From assembly GCA_022616555.1 (NCBI GenBank), contig JAKEEG010000002.1, positions 1 to 50,114 of the forward strand: a stretch of DNA of 50,114 bases, in the 5' to 3' direction. A program made the position numbers and the translations under genes. Below, one piece after another: positions 1 through 9,897 of the stretch. This stretch comes from Ignavibacteriota bacterium. GTDB lineage: Bacteria > Bacteroidota > Ignavibacteria > UBA10030. Within the stretch, counting starts at the first letter, position 1. Every line of letters begins with the position of its first letter. Under the pieces are notes generated by a model. That model was not told where the DNA came from. It did no database searches and saw only the letters and a list, made by a program, of their open reading frames with translations.

Positions 1-806
1 AAATGAGCGGTGCCGGAAACGACTTTGTCGTGATCGACAACCGCACGAGAGCCATTACCGACGGTGCAGCGCTTGCTCGCAAGCTGTGCGACCGACGATG
101 GGGGATAGGCGCCGACGGGTTATTGCTCATTGAGCCAAGCCAACAAGCCGACTACCGGATGATGTATTACAACTCCGACGGCAGTTATGGCGGCATGTGC
201 GGCAACGGCGGGCGGTGTATTGCGTTTTTTACAGCGTCGGCAGGAATTGCCAAACAAAGCCACACGTTTGAGGCACTTGATTTTGTATACCATGCCGATA
301 TCAGCAACGGCAGTGTTACGCTTAGGATGAAAGACCCAGTCGGGTTGAAACTAGACATCATGCTCCCAGTCCTGCGCAAAAAAATTAAACTTCATTTCAT
401 TGATACAGGATCTCCGCACGTAGTCATTCCGGTCCAAAGTCTATCGCGCACTAAGGGGTTTCTTGAGAAAGCAGAAATTGATTCCCTCGGTAGGGAAATA
501 CGGAACCACAAACGGTTTCAGCCTGCTGGAGCGAATGTGAATTTTATTGAGAAAGTCGGTGCTAAGTCCATAAAAATGAGGACGTACGAGCGCGGTGTAG
601 AAGCCGAAACATTAGCCTGCGGAACAGGCTCTGTTGCCTGCGCGATCATCGCGTCAGTGCTATGGGATATTATGCCACCTGTCCAAGTGATTACACGCAG
701 CAATCAAACTCTCGTCGTTAACTTTGCGGGAAGTACGGATTCCTTCCACAGCGTAACCCTCAAGGGTCCAGCTCAGATTACTTTTAAGGGTGAGGTAGAG
801 GTCTAA
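1..806 (+). CDS. dapF: Diaminopimelate epimerase, 5' truncated by the window edge
   Basis: Interconverts LL- and meso-diaminopimelate in the lysine and peptidoglycan pathway in the cytoplasm. The visible protein begins in the family's N-terminal K-M-x-G-x-GNDF motif, so the first Met seen (base 3) is an internal residue and the real start lies a few codons left of the window. Both catalytic cysteines are visible: one in MCGNGGRC (about residue 66 from base 3) and one in ACGTG (about residue 206), giving the usual two-lobed, two-base racemase layout. Length (267 residues visible) fits the family. It stops with TAA at 804-806. No downstream gene follows on this strand, so it is the end of its transcription unit. 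Confidence 0.95.
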   Translation, partial: MSGAGNDFVVIDNRTRAITDGAALARKLCDRRWGIGADGLLLIEPSQQADYRMMYYNSDGSYGGMCGNGGRCIAFFTASAGIAKQSHTFEALDFVYHADISNGSVTLRMKDPVGLKLDIMLPVLRKKIKLHFIDTGSPHVVIPVQSLSRTKGFLEKAEIDSLGREIRNHKRFQPAGANVNFIEKVGAKSIKMRTYERGVEAETLACGTGSVACAIIASVLWDIMPPVQVITRSNQTLVVNFAGSTDSFHSVTLKGPAQITFKGEVEV

Positions 807-1726
807 CTGTCTGTCGGTTTTGCCTTTGTTATAACCCTATCAGATATCGCTTTTTCTTTTAGTTCGATATGTTAACTTCTTGATTCTCCTGTTTTTATCT
901 CCCTTCTCATCATCTTGCAATAACCTAAAATCGAAGGTGTCCCCGCGTGCCAGTGCGGGGCGTGGCTATACACTTCACGCATCCACCGTCCCACGAGGAC
1001 CTATCCTAGCATGGAAATGCACACAGGAACTTGGATAGCCCGCTTTCATTCCTAGGAATTTATGCGGAGCACGAACGGCTGTTGCGTCCGTGTGAAGTCG
1101 CTTTGCAAGTCCACTAGTCCTTACAACTAGTTCAGGACAGCGGTATACAAAGCGGACAGCCACGAGGCCGAGGCTGCCAATGATGGCAATGAACAGCGTG
1201 CGTTCGGCGTTTCACGTCGATGCATTCAAGACGGCGCTACCGCTGAATAGCCCCGATTTCGCGAGGATCATCGACGCCACACACCTTCGACTTAGGCAAG
1301 TGCGGATTCCCGCGGATTACGCGGATATTCGCTGATGCTGTTAATCTAAATGATTGCACAGAATCAAACGCATGCAATATTTAGGGCATGTATAAAGTGA
1401 TTTTATAGATTTGTAGGGGGCGATTTTTGGCAGGTAAACTGCGGAATATGAATCGTATCTGAGGGTATTGCCATGGACTAAACACCCACGTATAGCAAGA
1501 GTCACATTCTGACCCAATATACCAACTAAAACTGACATTGTCAAGTAAAAAATTCATTTTTGTAAAGATTACAAATTTAAAATGATACCGTCAATACGGG
1601 TTGATTTTTCACTCCATCGGTTTGTTATATAATATATATTATGGGAAGTTATAAAGGGGGCGAAATTTCATACAAGTTGTTAGGGTTCAACACCTTACGA
1701 GGCGTGAATTCGTACTTCTGCCCTGC
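807..1726. other. Long stretch with no confident gene
   Basis: About 920 bases between dapF and the end of purL. The left and middle part (about 930-1330) is more GC-rich and has several short inverted repeats: CCCCGC/GCGGGG at 941-960, the palindrome ATTCCTAGGAAT near 1053, and CCGCG/CGCGG at 1310-1324. A 62-codon GTG-started open frame lies on the minus strand (1163-975) and is open further upstream, but I do not recognise it. The right part (about 1331-1680) is AT-rich with a TATAAT-like box at 1628-1633 that faces no gene. It may be a decayed gene or an unrecognised structured RNA. RNase P RNA and tmRNA signatures were looked for and not found. Confidence 0.5.
941..960. repeat. GC-rich hairpin downstream of dapF
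   Basis: CCCCGC at 941-946 pairs with GCGGGG at 955-960 around an 8-base loop. It lies 135 bases after the dapF stop and has no T-run on the plus strand, so it is a poor intrinsic terminator. Its role is unknown. Confidence 0.4.
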
Positions 1727-3982
1727 TCATTCCGACATAAGTGTAGGAATGGCATTGACATAGGCGGACCGGGCGGATTCGATTGGGATATTTATTGCCT
1801 TACCGATGATTAAGCGAGGCTCAGGTGTAACCTGTCCAAGAACTGTAAAGTCGATATCATCTGACTTTATCATGTCCTCAGTGCGCGTGAGATCATCCAA
1901 TCTAACAGTAATGATAATACGGGATTGCGACTCTCCAAATAATGCAAAGTCAAGGCGCTGAATACCATCGGGCAGCCGCTCGATTGCAGCGCCTATGGGT
2001 TGGCCGCTGCCCATGCATGATTCAGCAAGGCTGACAGCCAAGCCGCCCTCGGAGACGTCATGTGCCGAGGTTATAATCCCGGCCCGAATAAGCTTCAGGC
2101 ATAATTCCTGCAAGCGCTTTTCGTAGTTGAGATCCAACCCGGGAGCATCACCGATAACCTTGCCGGTCGCTTGGTATAGATACTCAGAGCCACCAACTTC
2201 TTCGCCGAACTTTCCCAGGAGTATGATGATATCACCGGGGTTGCTAAAATAATTGCGTGTCACATGTCGCATGTTCTCAACAAGCCCGACCATTCCGATA
2301 ACAGGCGTCGGATACACCGCAGCATCGGGGCTCTCGTTGTAAAAGCTCACGTTGCCGCCAGTGACCGGTGTTTCGAAGACACGACATGCGTCGCCTATAC
2401 CGCCTACGGCCTCCTTAAACTGCCAGTAGACCTCCGGGTCGTACGGGTTTCCGAAGTTCAAACAGTTTGTTATACCTAGCGGCAAACCGCCTGTACACAC
2501 AACGTTTCGAGCTGATTCAGCTACAGCGATTTGTGCACCTCTACGGGGATTCAAATACACGTACCGGCCATTGCAATCTGTCTTAACCGCGAGCGCTTTG
2601 TTCGTACCTTTGAGTCGAATTATGGCAGCGTCCGAAAACGGCTCAGCAACAGTGTTCGATCTGACCTTGGAATCGTATTGCCTTGTCGCCCAGCCTTTGT
2701 TGGCGATATTCGGTGCAGCCAGAAGCTTTAGGAGCACAGCGTTAAAGTCATTTGGAATTGGTAATGTGCCAGGATCAAATTGCTTTACCGTCGCGAGGTA
2801 CGTCGGTTCCTTCGTCTCACGATGATAGACCGGTGCGCCACCACCGAGGACCAGAGTTTCGGCTGGGACTTTCGCCTTAAGCTCGCCGTTTTGGTAAATC
2901 GAAACAAACTCACCCCCTGTCACTTTACCTATTACGCTTACTTCTAAGTCCCATTTTCTAAATATCTTACTGACCGCTTCTTCATTCTCAGGCTTAACCA
3001 CCAAAAGCATACGCTCCTGCGATTCGGAGAGCAGAATTTCGTAGCTCGTCATCGCTTCTTCGCGCAAAGGTACGTTGTCGAGGTTCATCTCCATGCCGGA
3101 GTTTCCTTTGGCGCTCATCTCTGTGCTAGAGCAAGTTAAACCAGCTGCTCCCATATCTTGTATCCCTACAATAAGACCCTGGCCAATGGCTTCAAGCGTA
3201 GCTTCCAAAAGCAGTTTTTCTGTAAAGGGGTCGCCTACTTGAACTGAAGGCCGCTTAGCTTCAGATGCTTCGCTGATCTCTTCTGAGGCAAAGGTGGCGC
3301 CGTGTATTCCGTCTCTGCCCGTTGATGAGCCGACGATAAGAACGAGATTCCCTAATCCTTTGGCGATGGCTTTGGCGACCTTGTTGGTCTCGACGATACC
3401 GACAGCCATAGCGTTCACAAGCGGGTTATCACGGTAACAGTCATCAAAATATATCTCACCTGCTACTGTAGGTACACCGAAGCTATTACCATAATCTCCA
3501 ATGCCTTTAACAACATTCTTAAACAGGTGCTTTACCCTCTTATCCGTAAGATTTCCGAAACGCAGTGAGTTAAGCGATGCGATCGGCCGAGCACCCATAG
3601 TGAAGATATCCCGCATGATACCGCCTACGCCGGTTGCAGCACCCTGGTATGGCTCGACCGCGGAAGGATGGTTATGGCTCTCGATTTTAAAGGCCACTGC
3701 CAAGCCATCGCCGATGTCGATAAGCCCGGCATTCTCCTCCCCTGCTCCCACGAGCAATCGGCCCCCGGAGCGAGGCAGCGTTTTGAGCATGGCTATGGAA
3801 TTCTTATAGCTGCAATGCTCGCTCCACATGACGCTGTAGATGCCTAGTTCGGTGTAGGTTGGGACTCTGCCCAGGATCTGGAGTATTTTTTCATACTCCT
3901 CTTTGGTTAATCCATGCTCAAGGGCGAGTTCGAGCGTGACTTTTGGTTCTGGTTTGGTTTCGGTCAGGGTTTGGGTGCTCAT
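1727..3982 (-). CDS. purL: Phosphoribosylformylglycinamidine synthase subunit PurL (small type)
   Basis: ATP-dependent step of purine synthesis that converts FGAR to FGAM; the glutaminase PurQ and the small PurS are separate proteins in this type. At 751 residues it has the length of the small PurL found with PurQ/PurS, not the roughly 1300-residue enterobacterial fusion. Two AIRS-like halves are visible. The N-terminal half has the SEHCSYKNS segment and the [21 protein letters not shown] substrate/ATP region. The C-terminal half has [10 protein letters not shown] and [15 protein letters not shown]. The ATG start has no Shine-Dalgarno sequence in front of it. No purQ or purS is next to it, so the pathway genes are dispersed. 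A REP-like repeat follows upstream at 4027-4077. Confidence 0.95.
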   Translation of the reverse strand: MSTQTLTETKPEPKVTLELALEHGLTKEEYEKILQILGRVPTYTELGIYSVMWSEHCSYKNSIAMLKTLPRSGGRLLVGAGEENAGLIDIGDGLAVAFKIESHNHPSAVEPYQGAATGVGGIMRDIFTMGARPIASLNSLRFGNLTDKRVKHLFKNVVKGIGDYGNSFGVPTVAGEIYFDDCYRDNPLVNAMAVGIVETNKVAKAIAKGLGNLVLIVGSSTGRDGIHGATFASEEISEASEAKRPSVQVGDPFTEKLLLEATLEAIGQGLIVGIQDMGAAGLTCSSTEMSAKGNSGMEMNLDNVPLREEAMTSYEILLSESQERMLLVVKPENEEAVSKIFRKWDLEVSVIGKVTGGEFVSIYQNGELKAKVPAETLVLGGGAPVYHRETKEPTYLATVKQFDPGTLPIPNDFNAVLLKLLAAPNIANKGWATRQYDSKVRSNTVAEPFSDAAIIRLKGTNKALAVKTDCNGRYVYLNPRRGAQIAVAESARNVVCTGGLPLGITNCLNFGNPYDPEVYWQFKEAVGGIGDACRVFETPVTGGNVSFYNESPDAAVYPTPVIGMVGLVENMRHVTRNYFSNPGDIIILLGKFGEEVGGSEYLYQATGKVIGDAPGLDLNYEKRLQELCLKLIRAGIITSAHDVSEGGLAVSLAESCMGSGQPIGAAIERLPDGIQRLDFALFGESQSRIIITVRLDDLTRTEDMIKSDDIDFTVLGQVTPEPRLIIGKAINIPIESARSAYVNAIPTLMSE

Positions 3983-4026
3983 AAGTAAAAATAGTTGAAT
4001 GAAATGCTGAGAAACGGATTTAGAAA

Positions 4027-4077
4027 CCCCCTGCTCGCTGAAAAACGCTCGCGTCCCCCTTGGTTAGAGGGACAAAA
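4027..4077. repeat. Dispersed REP-like palindromic element, copy A
   Basis: Starts CCCCCTGCTCGCTG and ends with GAGGGACAAAA. A close relative lies at 6197-6246, in the next intergenic gap. Both have a C-run at the left that can pair with a G-run at the right, and two GCTCGC words inside. It sits between the purL start and the biotin carrier gene. Confidence 0.65.
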
Positions 4078-4093
4078 TTTAATGAATTTTATT

Positions 4094-4633
4094 TCAACTA
4101 CTAGCGATCGTAATTAATTTTTCTCCTTTTTCTACTTTGCGACCAGCCAAGACGTGAATGGCGGTCACCTTCCCTTTGCCAGTCGCTTTCAATTCGTTCT
4201 CCATTTTCATTGCCTCGAGCACGATAAGGCCCTGCCCTGCTTTCACTTCTTCACCTTCTTGGACCTCGACCTTCACTACGAGTCCGGGCATGGGTGAGTG
4301 TAGTACTGCCGACCCAGCGGATGACTTTTTACCCTCCGCTAATGACTTTAGAAGGAACGAGCGTTTATCATCAACTTCGATAATGTACTCATGGCCATTT
4401 AAAGTAATGCTGTATGATGTTTGAAGCCGAGAGTCAGTATCATCAAACTGTCCAGCGGCAAAGATCTGGTACGACCTGCCGTTCAAGAGCAAGGAATACT
4501 CGCCGCGCGCTGTTTGGACGAAATCATACGAGTGCTCGCGGTTGTTGACGGCGATACGGTGATCACTGAGCACACTCACCTTCAACTGCTCCCTTTCCAC
4601 AGTTGCGAGAAACTCTTCTGTTGAAGGCGCCAT
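4094..4633 (-). CDS. Biotin carboxyl carrier protein of an acyl-CoA carboxylase
   Basis: Carries CO2 on biotin between the biotin carboxylase and a carboxyltransferase. The C-terminal 70 residues are a biotinyl domain; the biotin site is EAMKMEN with the modified lysine at about residue 143. The first 100 residues are the linker/BT-like region seen in propionyl- and methylcrotonyl-CoA carboxylase alpha chains. I chose the ATG at 4631-4633 (179 residues). It overlaps the stop of the upstream carboxylase as TAATG, with GGGAGGAG about 11 bases before it, which implies translational coupling. An in-frame start at 4666 would add 11 residues and run into the upstream gene. No carboxyltransferase gene is adjacent, so the substrate (acetyl-, propionyl- or other acyl-CoA) cannot be read from context. 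Confidence 0.88.
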   Translation of the reverse strand: MAPSTEEFLATVEREQLKVSVLSDHRIAVNNREHSYDFVQTARGEYSLLLNGRSYQIFAAGQFDDTDSRLQTSYSITLNGHEYIIEVDDKRSFLLKSLAEGKKSSAGSAVLHSPMPGLVVKVEVQEGEEVKAGQGLIVLEAMKMENELKATGKGKVTAIHVLAGRKVEKGEKLITIASS

Positions 4634-6138
4634 TATCTGAAATGCTCCTCCCTCTGCTGTTTCCATCTGCTCACCGACTGAGGATGCGCTACGCCGTTTG
4701 TACTCATGCTGGCAGTACGTCTTAAGAGAACGGCGCTTACCGCCGCAGCGATAAGCTCGGATTCATTTTTCTCGAATAATCTTTCCCGCTTATATCGCTG
4801 TTGGACAAAGTGCGTATCGAAATCGCCGTCGAGAAACTTTTCATCATCCAAAACAAAGCGGCAAAACGGAATAGTCGTCTTCACACCGTCGACTTGAAAT
4901 TCTTCCAGTGCGCGGCGCATTGCAGCTATAGTAGCTTCTCTTGTCTCCCCCCAGGTAATAACCTTTGCAATCAGTGGGTCATAATACACAGAGATTGTAT
5001 CACCAGACTGGAAGCCACTATCCACACGCACACGTGGTCCCTGCGGGAGAAGATATCGCTCCAGCTTTCCCGTAGATGGGAAGAAACTATTGGCCGGGTC
5101 CTCAGCGTAGATGCGGCATTCCATCGCGTGACCCCTTAATGCGATACTCTCCTGCGGCAAAGCTAACTTCTTGCCTTCAGCGATGTTAATCTGCTCTCTG
5201 ACAAGGTCTAAGCCAAGGACGCTTTCCGTTACAGGATGCTCGACCTGCAGCCGTGTGTTGACTTCAAGAAAGTAAAAATTCTTCTCAGCATCCACTAAAA
5301 ATTCTACCGTGCCGGCGTTAGAATAATTTGCAGACTGGATAAGGCGCACGGCTGCCTCGCCAATGCGCATTCGCAGTTCCGGAGTCATTAACGGGGATGG
5401 AGATTCCTCGATCACCTTCTGGTGGCGGCGCTGGATAGAGCACTCGCGCTCGCCGAGGTAAATAGCGTTGCCGTAGTTGTCCGCGAGAACCTGAATCTCC
5501 ACGTGCCGCGGTTTTTCGACATATTTTTCGAGATAAACCCGGTCATCTCCAAAAGCGCTCTGGGCTTCCGACCTGGCTGAGCGAAGAGCACTCTGGAATT
5601 CTTTGGCGGAGGATACCACGCGCATGCCCTTCCCTCCTCCTCCCGCCGCAGCTTTCAGGAGCACGGGAAAGCCAACCTCTTTGGCTGCCTTCAAGCCGTC
5701 AGCATCATCGAGAATGGCATCTTCCGTACCTTGTACCATCGGCACTCCGGCTTTGCGGGCAAGCTTTCGCGCCTCTGTCTTATCGCCTAGAAGCTTCATC
5801 GCCCTTGGGGAGGGGCCAATGAACAAAATTCCAGCAGAAAGCACTGCTTCAGCAAATTCTGAGTTTTCTGATAGAAATCCATAGCCAGGATGAATTGCAT
5901 CAACCTTTGCTTGAAGAGCTATTTTGAGTATTTTATTTTGGTTGAGATAGCTTTCGGCCGCTGTGACTCCTCCGAGAGGATAAGCCTCATCAGCAAGTTG
6001 GATATGAAGCGAGGTACGGTCTGGTTCAGAAAATACCGCGACGGTCGTAATGCCCATTTCGCGACATGTGCGGAGCACGCGGACAGCGATTTCCGCGCGG
6101 TTGGCGATGAGGAGGCGGTTTATTGGCCGCTGTCGCAT
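4633..6138 (-). CDS. Biotin carboxylase subunit of acyl-CoA carboxylase
   Basis: ATP- and bicarbonate-dependent carboxylation of biotin on the carrier protein. The order is an N-terminal domain with [13 protein letters not shown], an ATP-grasp domain with the glycine-rich [11 protein letters not shown] loop, and a catalytic region with [16 protein letters not shown]; all are diagnostic of AccC/PccA. The ATG at 6138 (501 residues) was chosen because it starts directly before the conserved core. An upstream TTG at 6174 would add 12 unconserved residues. The gene overlaps the carrier gene by one base, so the two form an operon that splits what is one PccA-type chain in many bacteria. Function is sure; the acyl-CoA substrate is not. 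Confidence 0.92.
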   Translation of the reverse strand: MRQRPINRLLIANRAEIAVRVLRTCREMGITTVAVFSEPDRTSLHIQLADEAYPLGGVTAAESYLNQNKILKIALQAKVDAIHPGYGFLSENSEFAEAVLSAGILFIGPSPRAMKLLGDKTEARKLARKAGVPMVQGTEDAILDDADGLKAAKEVGFPVLLKAAAGGGGKGMRVVSSAKEFQSALRSARSEAQSAFGDDRVYLEKYVEKPRHVEIQVLADNYGNAIYLGERECSIQRRHQKVIEESPSPLMTPELRMRIGEAAVRLIQSANYSNAGTVEFLVDAEKNFYFLEVNTRLQVEHPVTESVLGLDLVREQINIAEGKKLALPQESIALRGHAMECRIYAEDPANSFFPSTGKLERYLLPQGPRVRVDSGFQSGDTISVYYDPLIAKVITWGETREATIAAMRRALEEFQVDGVKTTIPFCRFVLDDEKFLDGDFDTHFVQQRYKRERLFEKNESELIAAAVSAVLLRRTASMSTNGVAHPQSVSRWKQQREEHFR

Positions 6139-6196
6139 ATTAAGTAAGACAAAATTGATCCACAAAGACCACAAAGCAAAAGGTTGAAAAAATAGA

Positions 6197-6246
6197 CCCC
6201 CTGCTCGCGGAAATCGCTCGCGTCACCTTACTAAGGGGGGACAAAA
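6197..6246. repeat. Dispersed REP-like palindromic element, copy B
   Basis: Starts CCCCCTGCTCGCGG and ends with AAGGGGGGACAAAA. It resembles copy A at 4027-4077 along its whole length with a few substitutions. CCCCCT can pair with AGGGGGG, and CCTTACTAAGG can form a hairpin inside. It sits just upstream of the biotin carboxylase gene. Confidence 0.65.
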
Positions 6247-6311
6247 GTTTGACAAAGTACTCTTACGAGCTGTGCTCAAGCATGTACATTGTTTGATATT
6301 ACTTTTAAACT

Positions 6312-6329
6312 CGCAGGCTGAAGCCTGCG
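6312..6329. repeat. GC-rich hairpin beyond the mutS2 stop
   Basis: CGCAGGC and GCCTGCG form a perfect 7-base-pair stem around a TGAA loop, 15 bases beyond the mutS2 stop. On the minus strand it is followed by AGTTTAAAAG, which is not a clean T-run. It could be a weak terminator or a scattered REP-type element. Confidence 0.5.
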
Positions 6330-6343
6330 GCTACACCTACAAC

Positions 6344-8716
6344 TTATCCCAGCTCCACAACAGTCACGCCGCTGCCGCCTTCGTTCCACTCGCCAAGGCG
6401 GAAAGCCTTCACGTGCGGATAGCCCTTGAGGAATTCCGTGACCTTCTTGCGAAGTGCTCCTGTCCCCTTTCCGTGGATAATATCCACCCGGTGTAGACCC
6501 GAGACAATAGCATCATCAAGGACACGCTGGACCTTTTCGATCGCCTCATCGCCTAGCATGCCGCGCAAATCCACTTCTGGAGCCGCCTGCGGCTCGTAAT
6601 TAGAGTCAGTCTGGTAGGATATTACCGAACCGGCTGACTTCTTATCCTTCACAAGCTTCGCGATTGGGACGCGTAGCTTACCGTTACTCCAGACGACAAC
6701 GGCTTCCTTGCCGCGCAGTTCGGTTATTTCGCCTACCTCGCTGCCATCGCGCAAGCGAACAGAATCCCCTACGGCAAATGTCTCGTCTTCAATAGTCTCA
6801 GGGGTTGCCTGGTGAAGTCCTGCAATCTCCGTTTGCAGTAACGTGACCTCCTCCCGCGCCGACTGAATTCGCTTTTTGTCTGCGCCCTGCTCCCGGATTT
6901 CCTTGACGGTGCGTTCAATCGTCGATTGAGCTTTCTGGATAAGCGCCTGTGCTTCTTCGACGGCTTTTTTGCGCACCGAAGCCGCGTCCCTTTTTACTTC
7001 TGCAAGCTTTGCTTCGTACGAATCGATGAGACGCTGTAATTCAGAACGCTCGCCGCTGACAAGCTGGCTTTGGCGCCGCTGTTCCTGCATCTGGCTTTCC
7101 AGTTCAGCTAGAAGCGACTCTAATTTTGTCTTTTCCTCGCCCATGTGTTTGCGCGCTTCAATCAAAACACCGGGAGGGATTGCCAACCGTTCCGCAAGTT
7201 CAAGCGCGTAACTGCTCCCCGGAACCCCAAAACGGAAACGGTATGTGGGGCTCAAAGTTGCCTGGTCGAATTCGAGCGAGCCGTTCGCCATGCCGGGCGT
7301 CTCGTGGGCAAAAGCTTTCAAGGCGCCGTGGTGAGTTGTAGCAATAGTCATTGCACGCCGTTTAGTTAATTCGTCAAGTATTGCTGCACCAAGAGCCGCG
7401 CCTTCGGCTGGGTCTGTTCCGGCTCCAATCTCATCAATTAGTACAAGCGATGTGCTGTTCGCGCCCGTGACGATATCTTTGAGGCGAACGAGATGCGAGC
7501 TAAAGGTGCTGAGGTCGTTTTCAATCGATTGGTCGTCGCCTATATCGACAAAGACATTTTCAAACAACGGCAGCTCAGATTCGGGAGAAGCTGGAATGTG
7601 CAAGCCAGCTTGTGCACAGAGAGCCAGAATGCCGACGGTCTTCATGGCGACGCTCTTCCCCCCTGCGTTTGGCCCGGTGATTATAAGCGTAACGACACCA
7701 TCAGTGCCGAGCTCCACATCAAGCGGAACAACCTCCTCCCGGCCGTGCCGTTGCAGTAACACCGGGTGACGGGCTTGGACGAGCCTGACACGCCGGCTTT
7801 CCGCGGAAACCAATGGCGCATTGCCCAGGATTTCGATGGAATACTTTGCTTTAGCGACGATGACGTCGATGAGGGCAAGAGTTTGGAGACTGAGTTCCAA
7901 CGGCTCCTGAATCTCCTGCACCTGCCGGGTAAGATCGCGAAGGATTTTTTCGATCTCGCGGAATTCCTGCAGGTGAAGCTCCCGCAGGCTGTTATTCAAC
8001 TCAAGGCATTCCGCTGGTTCGATATATACAGTTGCGCCGCTTGCCGAGCTTGTATGGACGAAGCCGGGCACGTGCTTCTTATGCTCTGCTTTAATCGGGA
8101 TTACCAGCCGGCCGTCGCGTGTCGTGACGATCTCCTCTTGCGCAAACTCCTGTTCCGATACGCGCCGGACGATTGCCGTGAGCTGCCTGCGTAGGGATTC
8201 CTCGCTCGCGATAATATCCTGCCGAATCCGCTTGAGCTCTTTGCTAGCAGTGTCGCGTATGGAACCAGATTCATCGATGGCGTTTTCGATGTTGTACTCG
8301 ACTACCTTCTCGTAAAAGAGCCGCGGCAGAAACACGGCAAGATGGGGGTAGATACTTTTTCTCTTCGTGAGGAAGCCGTGCATAACGCGAGCGGTTTTCA
8401 ATGTGGAAGCGACATCCAGCAACTCAACTGCCGTGAGGATGTGGTTCTCCACTCGTGTTTTTTGGAGCGCTGGAGAGATGTTTTTAACGCCGTCAATTGG
8501 GATGGTGCCTTCTGCTATGAGTAGTTCTTTGGCCTCAGAGACGCGTTTCAACTCCTCATTGATGGCTGTGATATCCGTGAGCGGATACGCCGAGGTGGCC
8601 TGGGCGCGGCCGGGTTCGGAACTGGTGAGACGTGCGACGCGGTCTAGTACTTTGTCAAATTCGAGCTTCTGGAGTGCGGCGGCAAAGGGGCGTTGAGGGG
8701 AAACGGCTGAACTCAT
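6344..8716 (-). CDS. mutS2: MutS2 family ATPase / Smr endonuclease
   Basis: DNA-structure-binding ATPase linked in different bacteria to suppression of recombination or to rescue of collided ribosomes. Visible parts are an N-terminal core/lever region, an ABC-type ATPase with Walker A GPNAGGKS at about residue 347 and the downstream LIDEIGAGTDPAEG, a long charged coiled-coil clamp, then a KOW-like segment. The last 76 residues are an Smr domain (VDLRGMLGDEA and HGKGTGALR). I chose the ATG at 8714-8716 (790 residues), 22 bases after the cvpA stop; the longer frame to 8818 would overlap cvpA. It follows cvpA and yqeY on the same strand, probably as one unit. No mutL is adjacent. Confidence 0.93.
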   Translation of the reverse strand: MSSAVSPQRPFAAALQKLEFDKVLDRVARLTSSEPGRAQATSAYPLTDITAINEELKRVSEAKELLIAEGTIPIDGVKNISPALQKTRVENHILTAVELLDVASTLKTARVMHGFLTKRKSIYPHLAVFLPRLFYEKVVEYNIENAIDESGSIRDTASKELKRIRQDIIASEESLRRQLTAIVRRVSEQEFAQEEIVTTRDGRLVIPIKAEHKKHVPGFVHTSSASGATVYIEPAECLELNNSLRELHLQEFREIEKILRDLTRQVQEIQEPLELSLQTLALIDVIVAKAKYSIEILGNAPLVSAESRRVRLVQARHPVLLQRHGREEVVPLDVELGTDGVVTLIITGPNAGGKSVAMKTVGILALCAQAGLHIPASPESELPLFENVFVDIGDDQSIENDLSTFSSHLVRLKDIVTGANSTSLVLIDEIGAGTDPAEGAALGAAILDELTKRRAMTIATTHHGALKAFAHETPGMANGSLEFDQATLSPTYRFRFGVPGSSYALELAERLAIPPGVLIEARKHMGEEKTKLESLLAELESQMQEQRRQSQLVSGERSELQRLIDSYEAKLAEVKRDAASVRKKAVEEAQALIQKAQSTIERTVKEIREQGADKKRIQSAREEVTLLQTEIAGLHQATPETIEDETFAVGDSVRLRDGSEVGEITELRGKEAVVVWSNGKLRVPIAKLVKDKKSAGSVISYQTDSNYEPQAAPEVDLRGMLGDEAIEKVQRVLDDAIVSGLHRVDIIHGKGTGALRKKVTEFLKGYPHVKAFRLGEWNEGGSGVTVVELG

Positions 8717-8738
8717 TGTTGTTGGTATTTTTCTTATG

Positions 8739-9332
8739 TCACTCCTTGGGCTTTGGGAGTGAATCGAGAGGTATTTTTTTCTCGACGGCTGCCTTTGCAG
8801 AATCCACCGCAGTGCCAAGAGTCTGCACGCCCTGCTCTTTGAGCATTTCGATAGTCCCGGAAGCTTGGGGGACTGCTTCCGTCACGATATCCAGCATGTC
8901 CGTTGCGACGTTCCTGACGAAATTGTACGAGCGGGATTCCCTGAGGGTGCGCTCGCCGGGAATGTCCTTCACGGCAAAAATAGTCAGGACAACGCTGACG
9001 ACCAGAGCAGTATGAAGACCGCCCAATACCGAGCCGGTGATACGATCCGCCATGCCCCCGATCTTGTATTTGTCCGTCAGTATTCGGTAGAGCTGCGACT
9101 GCAGGAAGAGAATACTGAAGAATACGATCAAGTAGGCGTGTAGAGGCGCCCAGGACGGGTCGGTGTTCAGGTAATCGGTGAACACTCCTCCGAGGTCATC
9201 CATGAAGAATTTCGCGATAAACATCGCCGCGAACGCGACGACGATTGAGACGATCTTGCGTACAGAACCGTCGCGAAACCCAATCAGCCCGCCGAAGATA
9301 ATGGGGAGCACAATAGCGAAATCGACAAACAT
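8739..9332 (-). CDS. CvpA family membrane protein
   Basis: CvpA family proteins are inner-membrane proteins named for colicin V production; their general role is not settled. The 197-residue protein starts with the characteristic D-F-A-I/V-V-L-P segment followed by a GFRDGSVRKI loop. It has four hydrophobic helices (about residues 4-20, 28-44, 62-82 and 100-122), then a soluble, charged tail of 70 residues. It lies between yqeY (3-base gap) and mutS2 (22-base gap). CvpA next to MutS2 is a recurring arrangement as I remember it, so co-transcription is likely. Confidence 0.85.
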   Translation of the reverse strand: MFVDFAIVLPIIFGGLIGFRDGSVRKIVSIVVAFAAMFIAKFFMDDLGGVFTDYLNTDPSWAPLHAYLIVFFSILFLQSQLYRILTDKYKIGGMADRITGSVLGGLHTALVVSVVLTIFAVKDIPGERTLRESRSYNFVRNVATDMLDIVTEAVPQASGTIEMLKEQGVQTLGTAVDSAKAAVEKKIPLDSLPKPKE

Positions 9333-9335
9333 ATA

Positions 9336-9797
9336 TCACCCCTCTAATTTAGCTTTAACCAGCTCCTGCACGACCTTGCCATCAATTCTTCCCTTCAACT
9401 CTTTCATCGCAAGCGGCATGACCTTGCCGAAATCTTTCGCCGTCACTGCGCCGGTTTGGGCGACGAGACGGGAAACAACCTGTTCGGCTTCCTCGCGTGT
9501 CGCTTGCTTGGGGAGATATTCGTTGATGATTTCCAGTTCCTGCTCTTCCTGGCGGGCAAGTTCTTCGCGCTTGCCCTGCCGATACATCTCGATTGCTTCC
9601 TTGCGCTTCTTGACAGCGCTCATGAGCACGGCGAGCTCGTCTTCGGGAGTGATCCCCTTGTTCTCGCCACGCTTGGAAAGCTCGATGAAATGCGCGCGCA
9701 AAGATCGAAGCGTCTCGAGACGAGTCTTGTCGCCGGAGCGCATCGCGGTTTTCATGTCTTCCGTTACGCGCTCATTTAATGTCTTGTTTGCTGTCAT
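9336..9797 (-). CDS. yqeY: GatB/YqeY domain protein
   Basis: Stand-alone copy of the tRNA-binding helical domain found at the C-terminus of GatB, the amidotransferase subunit. The 153-residue protein has the family's N-terminal stretch (MKTAMRSGDKTRLETLRSL), the EIINEYLPKQ motif and a glycine-containing C-terminus. It is predicted to be cytoplasmic and all-helical. Its precise role is unknown in the family. It opens the yqeY-cvpA-mutS2 run, and a strong terminator directly upstream (9821-9850) separates it from the ExbD genes. Confidence 0.9.
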   Translation of the reverse strand: MTANKTLNERVTEDMKTAMRSGDKTRLETLRSLRAHFIELSKRGENKGITPEDELAVLMSAVKKRKEAIEMYRQGKREELARQEEQELEIINEYLPKQATREEAEQVVSRLVAQTGAVTAKDFGKVMPLAMKELKGRIDGKVVQELVKAKLEG

Positions 9798-9820
9798 AGG
9801 AATATCGGAATTTAAGTAAA

Positions 9821-9850
9821 AAAGGCAAGTGCGCTACAGCACTTGCCTTT
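9821..9850 (-). terminator. Intrinsic terminator of the ExbB-ExbD-ExbD operon
   Basis: AAAGGCAAGTGC (9821-9832) and GCACTTGCCTTT (9839-9850) form a perfect 12-base-pair stem with a 6-base loop. Read on the minus strand it is followed by a T-run, as expected for the end of the operon that stops at 9898. Confidence 0.88.
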
Positions 9851-9897
9851 GCAACATCGAGACCATGCGAGTTTCAGCCTTTGAAAGGTTGATTTCG

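Noticed and set aside
975-1163. 62-codon open frame on the minus strand in the long gap
   Set aside because: GTG start, no ribosome site, no family recognised, and not supported by codon pattern. It is reported only as part of the gene-free region.
807-1726. RNase P RNA, tmRNA or 6S RNA
   Set aside because: None of the conserved cores (for example GAGGAAAGTCC of RNase P or the tmRNA tag and TPsiC arm) can be found on either strand.
1641-1763. 40-codon plus-strand frame after a TATAAT-like box
   Set aside because: It runs into the end of purL on the opposite strand and shows no family features; the TATAAT has no good -35 at the right distance.
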